A stretch of 64,000 nucleotides of DNA from Okapia johnstoni (Eukaryota; Chordata; Mammalia; Artiodactyla; Giraffidae), in NCBI GenBank assembly GCA_024291935.2, contig JAGTYA010000026.1:4203501-4267500 (forward strand), read 5' to 3'. The notes under the pieces were generated by a model. The model made no database searches. It worked only from the letters and a program-made list of their open reading frames with translations, and was not told where the DNA came from. The translations under genes were made by a program, and so were the position numbers. Below are positions 11,143-21,317 of this stretch, one piece after another (within the stretch, counting starts at the first letter, position 1; each line of letters starts with the position of its first letter).

Positions 11143-11745
11143 GTTAGACTTTGTTTTCTTGGGCTCCAAAATCACCGCAGATGGTGATTGCACCCATGAA
11201 ATTAAAAGACGCTTACTCCTTGGAAGGAAAGTCATGACAAACCTAGAGAGCACATTAAAAAGCAGAGACATCACTTTGCCAACAAAGATCTGTCTAGTCA
11301 AGGCTATGGTTCTCCCAGTAGTCATGTACGGATGTGAGAGTTGGACCATAAAGAAGGCTGAGTGCTGAAGAATTGATGCTTTCGAACTGTGGTACTGGAG
11401 AAGACTCTGGAGAGTCCCTTGGACTGCAAGGAGAGCAAACCAGTCACTCCTAAAGGAAACCAACCCTGAATATTCATTGGAAGAACTGATGCTGAAGCTG
11501 AAGCTCCAATACTTTGGCCACTTGATGTGAAGAGCTGACCCATAGGGAAAGACCCTGATGCTGGGAAAGATTGAAGGCAGGAGGAGAAGGGGGCGACAGA
11601 GGATGAGATGGTTGGATGGTATCACCGACTCAGTGGACATGAGTTTGAGCAAACTCCGGAGATGGTGAAGGACAAGGAAGCCTGGCGTGCTGCAGTCCAT
11701 GAGGTCGCAAACAATCAGACCGACTGAGCGACTGAACAACAACAC
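11143..11745 (+). mobile_element. BovB LINE, about 600 bp of 3' end
   Basis: A 5'-truncated BovB. It keeps the frame through the region after the RT core (GSKITADGDCTHEIKRRLL at about 11,159-11,215, then VVMYGCESWTIKK) and then hits a TGA stop at 11,366-11,368. The tail is (AAC)n. It is longer than the other + strand copies but lacks the catalytic YADD segment, so it is inactive. Confidence 0.93.
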
Positions 11746-13567
11746 TCTCACCTGGCCAAAGGTGTCCCCTCAGACGTGTGTTGAGCCAAGATCAACCCTT
11801 CCTCTGGGACCACCTTCCCATCTCTGTCTTGAGCCCATATGGAAGACAGTGTGGGTCAGGAACATGGGAATTTCTATGGGACTGGAGTCTGGGGTGTCCT
11901 GGGCCTGGCAGGGAGGGGCCTGTGGGAGGATTGGGAGGGGTTGTAGGCCACCATGTGCCACAGTTGCCCCAGAGCAGGTTGAGGGGGGCAGTGGAAAGTC
12001 CGGCAGTGGGAGCCAGAGGCCCTGGGAAGCCTGAGGGAGACACGGTCCCTTCCGAGGCTTCCCCGTCCCCTTCTGTGTGTGTCACGGACTCGGCCATGGA
12101 TGCCTGGGGCTGACCTCCTGCCATGATGCATCCATCTTCTTGGGGTCAATATGGCGCCCCAGCCCTTCCCTCCGAACTGAGCGGCCAGGCCTAGGAGGAA
12201 CAGGAGGGGCGAGGTGGGAGCCAGGGGCTCACTGTTCCCAGCACACCCAGCCCGGGCCGCCTGCCCCCTACTGATCAGCCGTCAATCCCGTCCCCCGGGA
12301 GGCAGAGGGCAGGCCCTGAACCTTGTCAATTTTCAGGGCCATTCGCAGCCTGAGCCCCAGAGTTCCCAGGCCCCGATGGCAGGGTCCCCCCCTGGCCCAG
12401 GCCTCGGGTCCCAGCTCCTCCTGAGGCCTGGCATCTGCCATCGCGGTGCTCGGCGCATGGCGCCCACCCAAGACCCTCGCAGCTGCCCAGCAGCAAAGCA
12501 CGTGAGGTGTTTGCTGGGCTCTGGGCTGGCCCCGCCATGGGTGTGGGGAGGGGCTGCCAGCCCCCCAAGGCCGGACAGCAGAATCTGTGCTGGCTGCTCC
12601 CCTGGAAGTTCAAATGCTGGGACTGGAGGTGAGCCTGGCTGGGGTGGGACGGGCGGGGCGTTGAGGGTCCTTCTTCATGCCCACACTGGCCCTCTGTCCC
12701 CTCGGGGCATCCCCCTAGGTCTGACCAGGGGCCTGAAATTCCCTTGAGCCCAGCCCTTCCCAATCCCCTTGCAGCTGACTGGTTCCCTGGCTCTGATCTC
12801 TCCAAGCCTCTCCCTGTCCCCATGCGCTGACCCTCCATCCTCACTGGTTCCTCACTGGTCTCTGGTGAGCCCGGGTGGTCCAGCTTTGAGCCTGAGGTCT
12901 GGGAAGCCCCTCTCTGCCCTGGCGTCTCGTTTCCAGGCCTCCTCTGCAAAGAGACAGCACTGCCAGGCCCTGGGGTCCTCTCTGCCCTCCTGTCTTTTTT
13001 TCCATTCCTGGGCAGAATGGCGGGGGGGACCCCTGTCCCCAGCCTCCCCAGGGGCCAGCAGCCCAAGGGGAGACTCCACTGATGTTTTCTGTGACTGAGT
13101 GGGACCCCAGCACCTGATCAGGACCGAGTTCACTACTCTCGGTGGCCTGGCTATTTTCCCTCTGTCCATAGAGGCGGAAAGGGGTCCTCATCCAAGGGAG
13201 CAGACATTCATCTACTCTCCCTGCCCCCCTCCCCAGCATGGAGGGTTCTGGAGGGTCCCTTCCACCCATCCACCCCACCCTCATCCCCACTGGGGAAGGA
13301 TGGACCACCTGGGGCAGGGGGCAAGGGCAGCACCTGACCCACACTCCAGACACAATCCCCCTGAGGAAATGAAGCTCACGGCTCTGCAGACACCCACTTA
13401 GCGTGGAGAGAACATGGATACACACGGTCTCTGCTTCCTGAAGCCAATTCCAGTTCCACAGGATGTCAGTAGGATCAGAGAAGTTTAGGGGGTCACAGAA
13501 TGAGGCAAAGTCTTTCCTGAGGACTGGGTCAGAGCCTTTCTATGTGCCTCCAACAGGAGAGACCAAG
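11746..13567. other. GC-rich single-copy DNA, no gene seen
   Basis: Dense with overlapping open frames (up to 246 codons on the reverse strand at 12,326-13,066), all low-complexity Gly/Pro/Ser/Arg-rich and without domains. No repeats recognised. CpG is moderately frequent at 12,160-12,660. I regard the frames as chance openings in stop-poor GC-rich DNA. Confidence 0.45.
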
Positions 13568-13660
13568 CAGAGTTTCTCAAGCTAATCCAACCTAAGAAAT
13601 TCTTTACCTAGAACATCTTATGGGGCCAGTGTTCCTTGGAACCCTCTTTGAGAAACACTG
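13568..13660. mobile_element. Short hAT-type MITE remnant
   Basis: A 93-bp segment is bounded by imperfect terminal inverted repeats: CAGAGTTTCTCAA on the left and the complement of CAGTGTTTCTCAAA on the right. CAG(A/T)GTTTCTCAA termini are typical of hAT-Charlie elements. The 8-bp target duplication is not clean. No coding content. Confidence 0.5.
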
Positions 13661-14714
13661 CCCAAAGTGCCCACGAAGCCCTGAAGTTCTGGGTTCATGG
13701 CTCTGGCCCAGCCTGGTGTGGAGCTCGAGTTGGAGGACAATGCTTAGAAAGCTCCAGGTGCCAGGTATGGGCTCCTGGCACCCTCTACCCGCATTGAGTG
13801 ACTGAGGACTGCCACTGTCTCCTTGCTCTGGGGAGCAGGCGGACTCAAAGCCCAGGACACCACCGCCAAGGATGTGGGGCCAAACGGCTGCCTTCCTGGG
13901 CCCCTGGAGACACAGCACAGTTCCCTGTGGTCCAGAGGAGCCTGCAGCCTGCAGCCTGGGACAGAAGATTCAGGGGGCATTGGGAAAGCCAGGACAGGTG
14001 GCTGGGTTCCCTGGGGAGGAATAAAGCGGGGTGGGGGTCTGCTTCTGTCCCTCCAAGACCTCTCCTCACCTGCTATACTCTCCCCTCGCCAGGAGCCTCC
14101 AGCAGGCAGGACCCCAGGATCTGGGAGGTCTGGCCACAGAGCTGGCAAGTGTGGAACCTAGTTTGAGGGGTCTGGAGCACTTGTGAGTGAGCACCAGGCA
14201 GGTACCAGCTGGCTCCGCTCCCCAGCCCCCTGGGTGGTTGCCCCGCACCCCCGTCCTCCAGCCTGACCCTGAAGTCACCGCATTCCCCAGTGGCACCTTT
14301 GACCCCGTTGGAGCCTCTTCTATTGATTCAGCATCTAATCTGGCTTCCCATCTGACTTGCGAAGGGCACTCCAGGCCTCTCCTTTCCTCCTGTGTTTCCT
14401 AATACTGCTTACTTACCGCTCCTTCCTGAGCTCCGGCCAGTGCCTCCTTCCCCTTGACATTCCTCCCTCGTCGTCCGCCACCCACCCTCCCAGCCATGGC
14501 CCTGCCTCACCGCAGGGCCTGAGCCTGGCAACCTCGAGTCCGGGTGCATTGCTGGAGCTCACATCATCCGTCCTTCCCTGCCTTCCCGCCATGTGACCAG
14601 CTTTCCCTGAGTGCTCCTCTGTGCCAGCACAGGGCTCGCCTCCGTAGCCCTCTTCAGACACAGCACATCACTGGGGGCTCTTTCAGGCTCCCTGGAGCAA
14701 TTCTAGCATCCCCT
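13661..14714. other. Single-copy DNA, no gene seen
   Basis: GC-rich, pyrimidine-rich from 14,360 to 14,650 (possibly a very old L2 remnant, not certain). No recognisable coding or RNA gene. Confidence 0.4.
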
Positions 14715-15060
14715 TGGCCCCCACCCTTGAGGATGATGAGTTTATGCCCGCTGTACAGATGAGCAAACTGAGGCCGCAAGTTGCTCTCAATTGCTCCATT
14801 CACACAGGTAGGAGTGGTGGTGGTTTAGTTGCTAAGTCGTGTCCAACTCTTGCAACCCCATGGACTGTAGCCTGCCAGGCTACTCTGCCCATGGGATTCT
14901 CCAGGCAAGAATTCTGGAATGGGTTGCCATTTCCTTCTCCAGGGGATCTTCCCGACCCAGGAATCGAGCCCAGGTCTCCTTCATGGCAGGCAGATTCTTT
15001 CCCAATTGAGCTACAAGGGAAGGCCAGGTAGGAGAGCCAGGACTAAACCCTGGACTAAAC
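14715..15060 (-). repeat. MIR SINE split by a Bov-tA insertion
   Basis: The left part (TACAGATGAGCAAACTGAGGC) and right part (GAGAGCCAGGACTAAACCCTGG) read as one MIR in reverse orientation once the 14,815-15,024 insert is removed. The ancient MIR was therefore in place before the ruminant SINE arrived. Confidence 0.75.
14815..15024 (-). mobile_element. Bov-tA SINE, reverse, with target-site duplication
   Basis: From the tail-side GTGGTGGTTTAGTTGCTAAGTC to the head CTACAAGGGAAGGC this is a complete reverse Bov-tA, a tRNA-like head joined to a BovB-derived Bov-A body. It is flanked by perfect 10-bp direct repeats CAGGTAGGAG at 14,805-14,814 and 15,025-15,034, the target-site duplication expected of LINE-driven insertion. 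It sits inside a MIR. Confidence 0.93.
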
Positions 15061-15231
15061 TCTAGAAGGCTGTTCTGTTTGGCATTTCATAGCCAGATAC
15101 TCATACTGACCTGTGACAGGTGGCCCTGTGACGGCTCTGAACCTTGGGCCCCAGGGAAGCCAAATGTCACCAAATGTGACCCAGGCTCTGACAGTATCCT
15201 GGCTTGAAAAGCCCACGGCCCCCTCCCTGCG

Positions 15232-15445
15232 GAAAGTGAAAGTGAAGTCGCTCAATTGTGTCCGACTCTTTGCGACCCCATGGACTGTAGCCCACCAGGC
15301 TCCTCCATCCATGGAATTTTCCAGGTAAAAGTACTGGAGTGGGTTGCCATTTCCTTCTCCAGGGGATCTTCCTGACCCAGGGATCGAACCAGGGTCTCCC
15401 TCACTACAGGCAGACGCTTTACCATCTGAGCCACCAGGGAAGCCC
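15232..15445 (-). mobile_element. Bov-tA SINE, reverse
   Basis: Full-length reverse Bov-tA starting with the (GAAAGT)n-type tail and ending in CACCAGGGAAGCCC. The flanks CCCTCCCTGC and CCCTCACTGC form a plausible imperfect target-site duplication. It lies next to the left arm of the inverted repeat at 15,467. Confidence 0.92.
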
Positions 15446-15466
15446 TCACTGCTGGGCACCCTCTAT

Positions 15467-15545
15467 TCACCCACTGCAGGCACCCTGCAGGGGAGGGGGC
15501 GCCCTCCACGTGAAACATCAGGCTTTGATGCTCTGGTGGACAGAG
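15467..15545 (+). repeat. Left arm of a local inverted repeat
   Basis: The segment around GCCCTCCACGTGAAACATCAGG (centre about 15,515) is the reverse complement of a segment at 16,045-16,118. The core of about 30 bases is nearly identical apart from one extra T; the outer ~45 bases match more loosely (TTCACCCA, GGCACCCT words). It is not a repeat family I recognise. Confidence 0.75.
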
Positions 15546-15619
15546 AATTCTGCTCCTAACTGTTGATGGTCTGCAAGGTGGGAAGGCACTGGAAAGGCCC
15601 ACCTGGCAAACTTCCATCC

Positions 15620-15730
15620 CTGCTCTGCAGAGAGGGCGGGTCCCGGGCGGGTCCCAGTCCCGCATTCCCCCCAGCCCGCCTCCCTCACCCGAGCACGGGG
15701 GCGGGGCCTGAGCCGGGGCTCCCCAGGCTT
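15620..15730. other. GC-box-containing CpG-rich stretch
   Basis: A short block rich in CGGG and GGGCGGG words, including GGGGGCGGGGCC near 15,698, a classical Sp1-type site. It lies between the arms of the inverted repeat. It could be a small regulatory element; no transcript start can be supported. Confidence 0.3.
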
Positions 15731-16044
15731 GGACTCTTGGGCCGCAAGACCCTGGGCAAGACTTACAGGGGCCAGATGCTGGGGGTCTCGTTCAAAAAAT
15801 CATGAGGCGCTTCCAGGTAGCTACTGCAGAGCAGAGTCAAGCGTGTGCCCTGCGGGGCGGGGGGCCGATTTACATGATCTCTTGCCCTGAAGCTGGCCCG
15901 GCGGGTGCTGGGTGCTCGACAGGCTCCAGGGTCAAGATGCGCGGGAAAGTGCGTGGTATTTAAGGGAAAGCTGAGCTGATGCCCAGCCCCAGTCCAGGTT
16001 GGGGGGAAGGCACTGCAGAGGCCCAGGGGACCCCTGAAGCTCTC

Positions 16045-16118
16045 TCTCCGTGGGGGCATCAAGCCTGATGTTTCACGTGGAGGGTGCCTGTCGCCCGTGT
16101 GACTGTAATGGGTGAACA
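16045..16118 (-). repeat. Right arm of a local inverted repeat
   Basis: The segment CATCAAGCCTGATGTTTCACG with GAGGGTGCC downstream is the inverse of 15,467-15,545. The loop between arms is about 500 bp. The right flank carries GGGTGAACAGAGTAG, which pairs with the CTATTCACCC side of the left arm. Confidence 0.75.
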
Positions 16119-16214
16119 GAGTAGTGGGGGGCGGGGGGGTCTGCTCCGCCTGTGGCACAAGGGGCCCAGTCCCAGCGGGGGCCTTGGAAAGCTGCCAGCC
16201 GGTCCCTTCGCAGT

Positions 16215-16310
16215 GCCGGCAGTGATGACCAAGGCAGGGGCAGCAACCTGCCTGAGGTCACATGGCCAGTCAGGGGGAGAGTTGGGACCTATTCGGTGTC
16301 AGCCGAGACC
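16215..16310 (-). repeat. MIR SINE fragment
   Basis: CTGAGGTCACATGGCCAGTCAGGGGGAGAGTTGGGACC matches the reverse MIR core. The ends are lost. Confidence 0.6.
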
Positions 16311-16360
16311 TGGCACCTTCTGCCTTCCTGGAATCCGAGAGGAGCAGTTTGGACCTAGAG

Positions 16361-16731
16361 CAGGGTTTCCCCGCCCCCGCCCCCGGTCTCAGGCCAGTAC
16401 CAGTCTGGGTGCCTATTAGGAGTGAGGCCACACAGCAGAGGAGCAAGCAAAGTTTCACCTGCCACTCCCCACTGCTCGAATTGCCACCCGAACCGTCTTC
16501 TCCCACATCCCCTGCCCTCAGGGTCCAGGGAAAAATTGTCTTCCGGTAAGTAGGGGACAACGGAGGATGAGATGGTTGGAAGGCATCACCAACTCAATGG
16601 ACATAAGTTTGAGCAAGCTCGGGGAGTTGGTGATGGACAGGGAAGCCTGGCGTGCTGCAGTCCATGGGGTCGCAAAGAGTCGGACAAAACTGAGCGACTG
16701 AACTGAACTGAACTGAGGTTGGGGACCACTG
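16361..16731 (+). mobile_element. hAT DNA transposon remnant split by BovB
   Basis: The left end starts CAGGGTTTCCCC, passes through GCCAGTACCAGTCTG and GGAAAAATTGTCTTCC, and after the BovB insert ends GGTTGGGGACCACTG. The flanking octamers ACCTAGAG (16,353-16,360) and TTCTAGAG (16,732-16,739) match at 6 of 8 positions. Eight bp is the target duplication length of hAT elements. I think it is Tip100/Zaphod-like, without certainty. Confidence 0.65.
16551..16717 (+). mobile_element. BovB LINE 3' end inside an hAT element
   Basis: The last ~165 bp of BovB (GACAACGGAGGATGAGATGG through CTGAGCGACTGAACTGAACTGA). Unlike the copies at 3.9, 9.7 and 11.1 kb it carries an (ACTGA)n-type tail rather than (AAC)n. 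It interrupts the hAT remnant and so is younger than it. Confidence 0.9.
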
Positions 16732-17029
16732 TTCTAGAGGGTAAAATAGTCAGGCCATGTCAGCTACCTTGAGACGCAGCCCAGCGCAGGGAGGGGGTGT
16801 GGGACTCATGTTTTCAGAACCAAAATGGGAAATGTTCTCGCTCTTGGCCCTGGATACGCAGTGGTCACTGTTTACTCAGCTGTCTTCCCACCAGACTGAG
16901 GCTGACACCGCAGGGGCTCAGCGAGTCTTTGCGGGGAGGATGGAAGTTGGGTGGTAGGTGAGTGGTGGGTGGGTGAGCGGACAGTTGGAATGAGAGGGCA
17001 GAGAGAGGGGTGGATGGTACTGTAGACTG

Positions 17030-17378
17030 AAGGTATCCCCTCCAAAACTCGCATGTTGAAATCCTAATCCCCCGAAGTGATGGTATGAGGAGGTGGGGGC
17101 TGTGGGGTGATGAAGTCCTGAGGGTGGAGGCTTCACGGATGGGATTAGAGTCTTTATAAAAGAGGCCCTGGAGGGCTCCTTGCCCACTTCTGCCATGTGA
17201 GGACACAGAAAGAAGTTGGCCATCTATGATTCAGAAAGGGGTCCTCGCCAGATACCAAATCTGCCCACACTTTTATCTTTTGATTTCCAGCCTCCAGAAC
17301 TGGAGGGAATAAATTTGTGCTGTTTATAAGCCACCCAAGTCTATGGTATTTGTTATAACAGGCCAAATGGACTAAAAC
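17030..17378 (+). mobile_element. Solitary MaLR LTR
   Basis: Starts TGTAGACTGAAGGTATCCCC, includes CTGCCATGTGAGGACACAG, CCAGATACCAAATCTGCC, CCAGCCTCCAGAACTGGAGG and an AATAAA polyadenylation word, and ends GGCCAAATGGACTAAAAC. This is the structure of a complete MaLR-type LTR (about 349 bp). No internal region is attached. A TGGA array begins at its 3' edge. Confidence 0.8.
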
Positions 17379-17535
17379 GGATGGATGGGTGGATTAGATG
17401 GATGGATGGGTGCATAGGTGAATAGATGGGTGGGTGAATGGATAGATGGATAGATAGATAGATGGATGGATGGATGGGTGCATGGATGGATAAATGGGTG
17501 GAGAGATGGATGGATAGATGGGTGGGTGAATGTGG
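17379..17535 (+). repeat. GGAT/TGGA tetranucleotide array
   Basis: About 157 bp of GGATGGATGGATGGGT with GATA variants. It starts exactly where the MaLR LTR ends. The reverse strand reads as an open His-Pro-Ser-Ile-rich frame, an artefact of the unit. Flanking sequence 17,545-17,840 holds nothing recognisable. Confidence 0.92.
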
Positions 17536-17839
17536 ACAGGCATGATTTCGTTGGCATAAATGGGCTGCTCTGGTGGTGGGGGCCACAGAGTGGAAAGAGA
17601 GCCCACTGCAGCTGAGGACCTGGTGCTTCCAGGGAGCAGGGGCTAAAGGGGCCCCGCAGTGGTAGTGAGAGCAGAGCCTCTCTCCTAGTCTGGGGATGGG
17701 GGGCTGTGGGAAACAAGGAACAGAGGGGACCACAGCCAGGCAGGTGGGAAGGAGGAAGGGGCAGGTAAGATTCTCAGGAGCACCCTCCCTACCCCTAAGA
17801 CCTAGGTAGGTCACCTTATTCCAGAAAGGCAAGCCATGG

Positions 17840-18483
17840 CTGGGCTCTTCTTTCTAATGACAGCCTTATTGAGACATAACTTGTGTTTTGTACAATTCAT
17901 ATATTTAAAGTATTTTTAGTGAATTCCCAGAGCTGTGTACTCACCACTGCAATCTTTTTTAGAACATTCAAATGATTCCAAAAAGAGACTCGGTACCATC
18001 AGTCATCAGCCCCAGGAAGCCGCTAATATACTCTCTGTCTCTATAGATTCACCTATTCTGGACATTTCGTCTAAGTAAAATCATACGATAAGTGACTGGC
18101 TATATTCATTCAGCATACTGTTTTCTAGGTTCATCCGTGTTGTAGCACATGTCAATATCAGCGCTTCGTTCCTTTCGATGGCTAAATAATATTCTATTGC
18201 CTCTGCCAGAGTTTATTCATCCATCCATCAGCTGATGGGCGCTTGTGTTTTTTCCAGCCTTAGTGCTGCTGTGAACACTCACATCAAAGTATTTGTTCAT
18301 ATCTCTTGGGTATCCACCTAGGAGTGGAAACGCTGGATTGTACAGTAACTCTGCTTTTAACTTTCTGAGGAGCTGCCAGGCTCTTTTCCACTGTGGCTGA
18401 CCCATTTACATTCCCACCAGCAGCATAAGAAGGTTCCAATTTCTCCACATCCTCGTGGACATTTGTTACTGTCTGTTGTTGAT
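17840..18483 (-). mobile_element. Old L1 3' region, reverse
   Basis: On + it runs from CAGCCTTATTGAGACATAACTTG through GGTATCCACCTAGGAGTGG and CATTCCCACCAGCAGCAT to CCAATTTCTCCACATCCTCG. This is the reverse complement of the end of L1 ORF2 and its 3' UTR (L1M class). Frames are broken throughout. Confidence 0.85.
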
Positions 18484-19119
18484 AAGGGAAGGAAGGCAAG
18501 AGTGGGTCATCTTGAAAAGATCCTGCCCAAGAAGCTGAGACCACCCCCTGGGACCACGTGGGGACTCCTTGGAGAGGCACCAGACAGGGGCTTAGCTGGG
18601 GGTTGCCTGCCCCGGCCAGCGGTTCATGCCGGGTCCCACTGAGGACAGCCTGGTGGCAAATCAGCACAGCCAAGCAGGCGCTGACCATGAAGCTGAAGGT
18701 CTTCCAGCACTTCAGGTCACACTACCAACGCTGATGGCTGGCCCTTTAGGTCTTAAAGGGCCCCAGAAGTTTTACACATGTGCAATGAAGCCATAGGAGA
18801 AGGACCCATCCCTTAATCTCACCATCCACCTGGAAATTTCCAGATGAATCTTGATATCACAAGTGTGAGCTCTAAGGAAACATCTTGCTCAAATCTGAAC
18901 CTAACTCTGGAATCTCCCCGAGCTGGGGTTACAAGCTGGTGTAGCCACAGACCCCACAGAGTAAGAACTTTCTAGATACTTCCTTCATCGCCACATATGA
19001 TTGGTTTTGCCCTGCTTCCCGCAGGCCTGCCACATCCTAATTCTCTAACCTCAGTGAGTGAGCTATGAAATACTTCAAAATCAGTTTAACACGAAAAGGT
19101 TAAGATCTCTCTGGTGAGA
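18484..19119. other. Single-copy DNA, no gene seen
   Basis: No repeat recognised. A reverse open frame covers 18,284-18,688 but begins inside the L1 copy and has no domain. Confidence 0.4.
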
Positions 19120-19885
19120 ATGACAAAACGCCGTTGAAGAACTAAAGTCCTGAATCAATGAGGAGAAATGTTCTCCAAGAAAAAAACATTACTATCACAA
19201 TTGGCCAAATTTCCAAGGATTAATATATTTATTCTAATTCATTCTGGATCCCAGCAAGATTCTGAATTTGGGTCTGAGTCATTTCTTTAAAAATTAGAGT
19301 AAATCTTCATTTTTAAAAAATTAGACCATATGAATAACTTCCCTGGTGGTCCAGTGGTGAAGACTCCATGCTCTCTCTGCAGGGACATGGGTTCTATCCC
19401 TGGTCAGGGAGCTAAGATTCCGCATGGCTGAATCTGATGTTTAAGTGGAAAAATCAATCTGCAAAAATTGTTGAAACAACTTTGAAAAGAAACCTTGCAG
19501 GGGTTGTGACAACTAGATTTTAAGCCTCACTCTGCAGCCATGGTCATGAAACTGTTCCCACAATGGGAACAGAAGAGCAGTGGAAGAAAGAGAGTCCGGA
19601 AGCCCCTCCAAGAATATACAGGAACTTAAAATATGATGAAGGACAGGTTTTTTTATATGAAAAAGTTGGGACAATTGACCATCCATTTAGAAAGAGTCAA
19701 GGTTAAATCCCTACCTCACACCATATATAAGAGTAATTTCCAAGTGAATCCAAAGAAAGGAGTGTTGTTTTTTTAAAAGCTATAAACATATGGAAGATCA
19801 TAGAAGCAAATATTCTTACAATCCCACTGTGCAGGAAGTCTTCCTAAGCAAGACCGGAAATCATAAGCCACTAAGAAAAAAATAA
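19120..19885 (+). mobile_element. Old L1 ORF2 fragment, split by a CHR SINE
   Basis: Sense-strand L1 ORF2 text is visible, for example 'ggccaaatttccaaggattaatatat' on the left and, after the SINE, 'ctacctcacaccatatataagagtaatttcc' and 'catagaagcaaatattc' on the right. It is heavily mutated with no open frame. Confidence 0.6.
19333..19432 (+). mobile_element. CHR-type SINE, short
   Basis: AACTTCCCTGGTGGTCCAGTGG through CTATCCCTGGTCAGGGAGCTAAGATTCC. It is a truncated CHR head of about 100 bp lying within the L1 fragment. Confidence 0.85.
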
Positions 19886-20163
19886 ATAAATACAAATTGA
19901 GTACACAACACATGTAAAGTCTTATAAGATTGTGCTCTAGGAAGGCCACTCTGGTGGCTGGTATGGGAGAGGCATTGGCAGAAGATGCTGGCCAGAAGGT
20001 TCTCAGGAGTCCTGGGGGGGAAAGTGTACTTGGTTCTGCGAGGAGGTATCAGAGTGAACCAGAGCTGTGGCCAGCAGAGGTGCAAGAAAGATGCCAGGAT
20101 TACATTAAAATACATATGATAGAAACAAACATTCATGTATGAACATAACTTGCCTTTCCCTAG

Positions 20164-20265
20164 GCATCAATGATGCTAAAGAGAGCTTCATCTCCACCCA
20201 ATCAGATTCGCTCCAGAAGGGACCATGGTGTGTGTTTGATGGAGAATGGAGATGTCAGCCATCAG
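20164..20265 (+). other. Exon-like segment with canonical splice signals
   Basis: A pyrimidine tract and AG (CTTGCCTTTCCCTAG, ending 20,163) precede, and a strong donor (ATCAG|GTGAGTC, boundary 20,265/20,266) follows. The 102-bp segment is a multiple of three. Two of the three frames are open. One starts after 2 bases (phase 1-1) and ends in a Trp/Cys-rich stretch, KGPWCVFDGEWRC; the other reads through from base 1. The surrounding 19,886-20,547 is repeat-free as far as I can tell. I do not recognise a protein family and no neighbouring exon is evident. Confidence 0.3.
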
Positions 20266-20547
20266 GTGAGTCAGGCTGATGGAGCCCTGGAGGCTTCAGC
20301 CCAGGGAGGATGATGAATAAAAAACAGGGAGGGCACAGGCCGGGGATCACAGACACTGCAGACCACTGCCACCAGGAGAGGGCTGCAGGGGCTGCTGGGA
20401 GCAGAGACACAGGGGCTCAAGGAGAGAGGCGGCCTCTGGACGTGGCTCCCTCTGCACCCCCACCTAGCTCCCTTGCTCCTCCAACAGTTCTCAGACTGTA
20501 CCAGAGACTCACCTAGAGGACTCATTAAAACAGACAGCTGAGTACCT

Positions 20548-21143
20548 CAATGTACCCCAGTGTTCAATGCAGCGCTATTTACAATAGCTAGGACATAGAA
20601 ACAACCTAGATGTCCATTGACAGATGGATGTATAAAGAAATGTGATGCATATATATACAGTGGAATGTTACCCAGCCATAAAAAGGAACAAATCTGAGTC
20701 AGTTCTAGTGAGGTGGATGAGCCTAGATCCTGTTACACAGAGTGAAATAAGTCAGAAAGAGAAAAACAAATATTATATATTAACGTATGTATATGGAATC
20801 TAGAAAAATGTTACTGATGAACCTATTTGCAAGACAGAAATGGAGACACAAATACAGAGAACAGACTTGTGGACATAGTGGGAAAGAAAAGGGTGGAACA
20901 AATGGAAAGAGTAGCATTAAAACATATACATTACCATATGTAAAATAGACAGCCAGGGAGAAATCGCTGTATAACATAGGGGGCTCACCCCAGTGCTCTG
21001 TGACAACCTGAAGTGGTGGAATGGGATGAGGGGTGGAATGGAGGTTCAAGAGGGAGGGGATATGTGTATACATATGACTGATTCATGCTGTATGGCAGAA
21101 ACTAAGACAACATTCTAAAGCAAATATCCTCCAGTTAAAAAAA
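20548..21143 (+). mobile_element. Ruminant-type L1 3' end
   Basis: From CAGTGTTCAATGCAGCGCTATTTACAATAGC through ATAAGTCAGAAAGAG to CATATGACTGATTCATGCTG and AATATCCTCCAGTTAAAAAAA. This is the tail of ORF2 and the 3' UTR of the L1 family active in ruminants. 5'-truncated, about 600 bp, no intact frame. Confidence 0.88.
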
Positions 21144-21317
21144 GAACTACCAAAAACGCTACCAAAAATTCCTGAGTAAAACATTTGTTTAAAGTGTGTA
21201 ATTACAGCATTCTATATCATTAAAATATTAACACCATGTATTCAATTTGATAGGTTTTCTACATAGATTATTTTAAAAATAATATAGATTAGCAAATTTG
21301 ACAGGCTTGCCTACTTC

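Noticed and set aside
12326..13066. 246-codon reverse open frame
   Set aside because: Low-complexity Gly/Arg/Pro/Ser content, no domain, and competing frames on the other strand; typical of GC-rich noncoding DNA.
16545..16556. Splice-donor-like CCG|GTAAGT
   Set aside because: It lies at the junction of an hAT remnant and BovB, with no acceptor or open frame to partner it.
20164..20265. Kringle-like end suggested by the KGPWC motif
   Set aside because: The conserved upstream kringle cysteines and the NYCRNPD-type segment are absent; two residues' worth of similarity is not enough.
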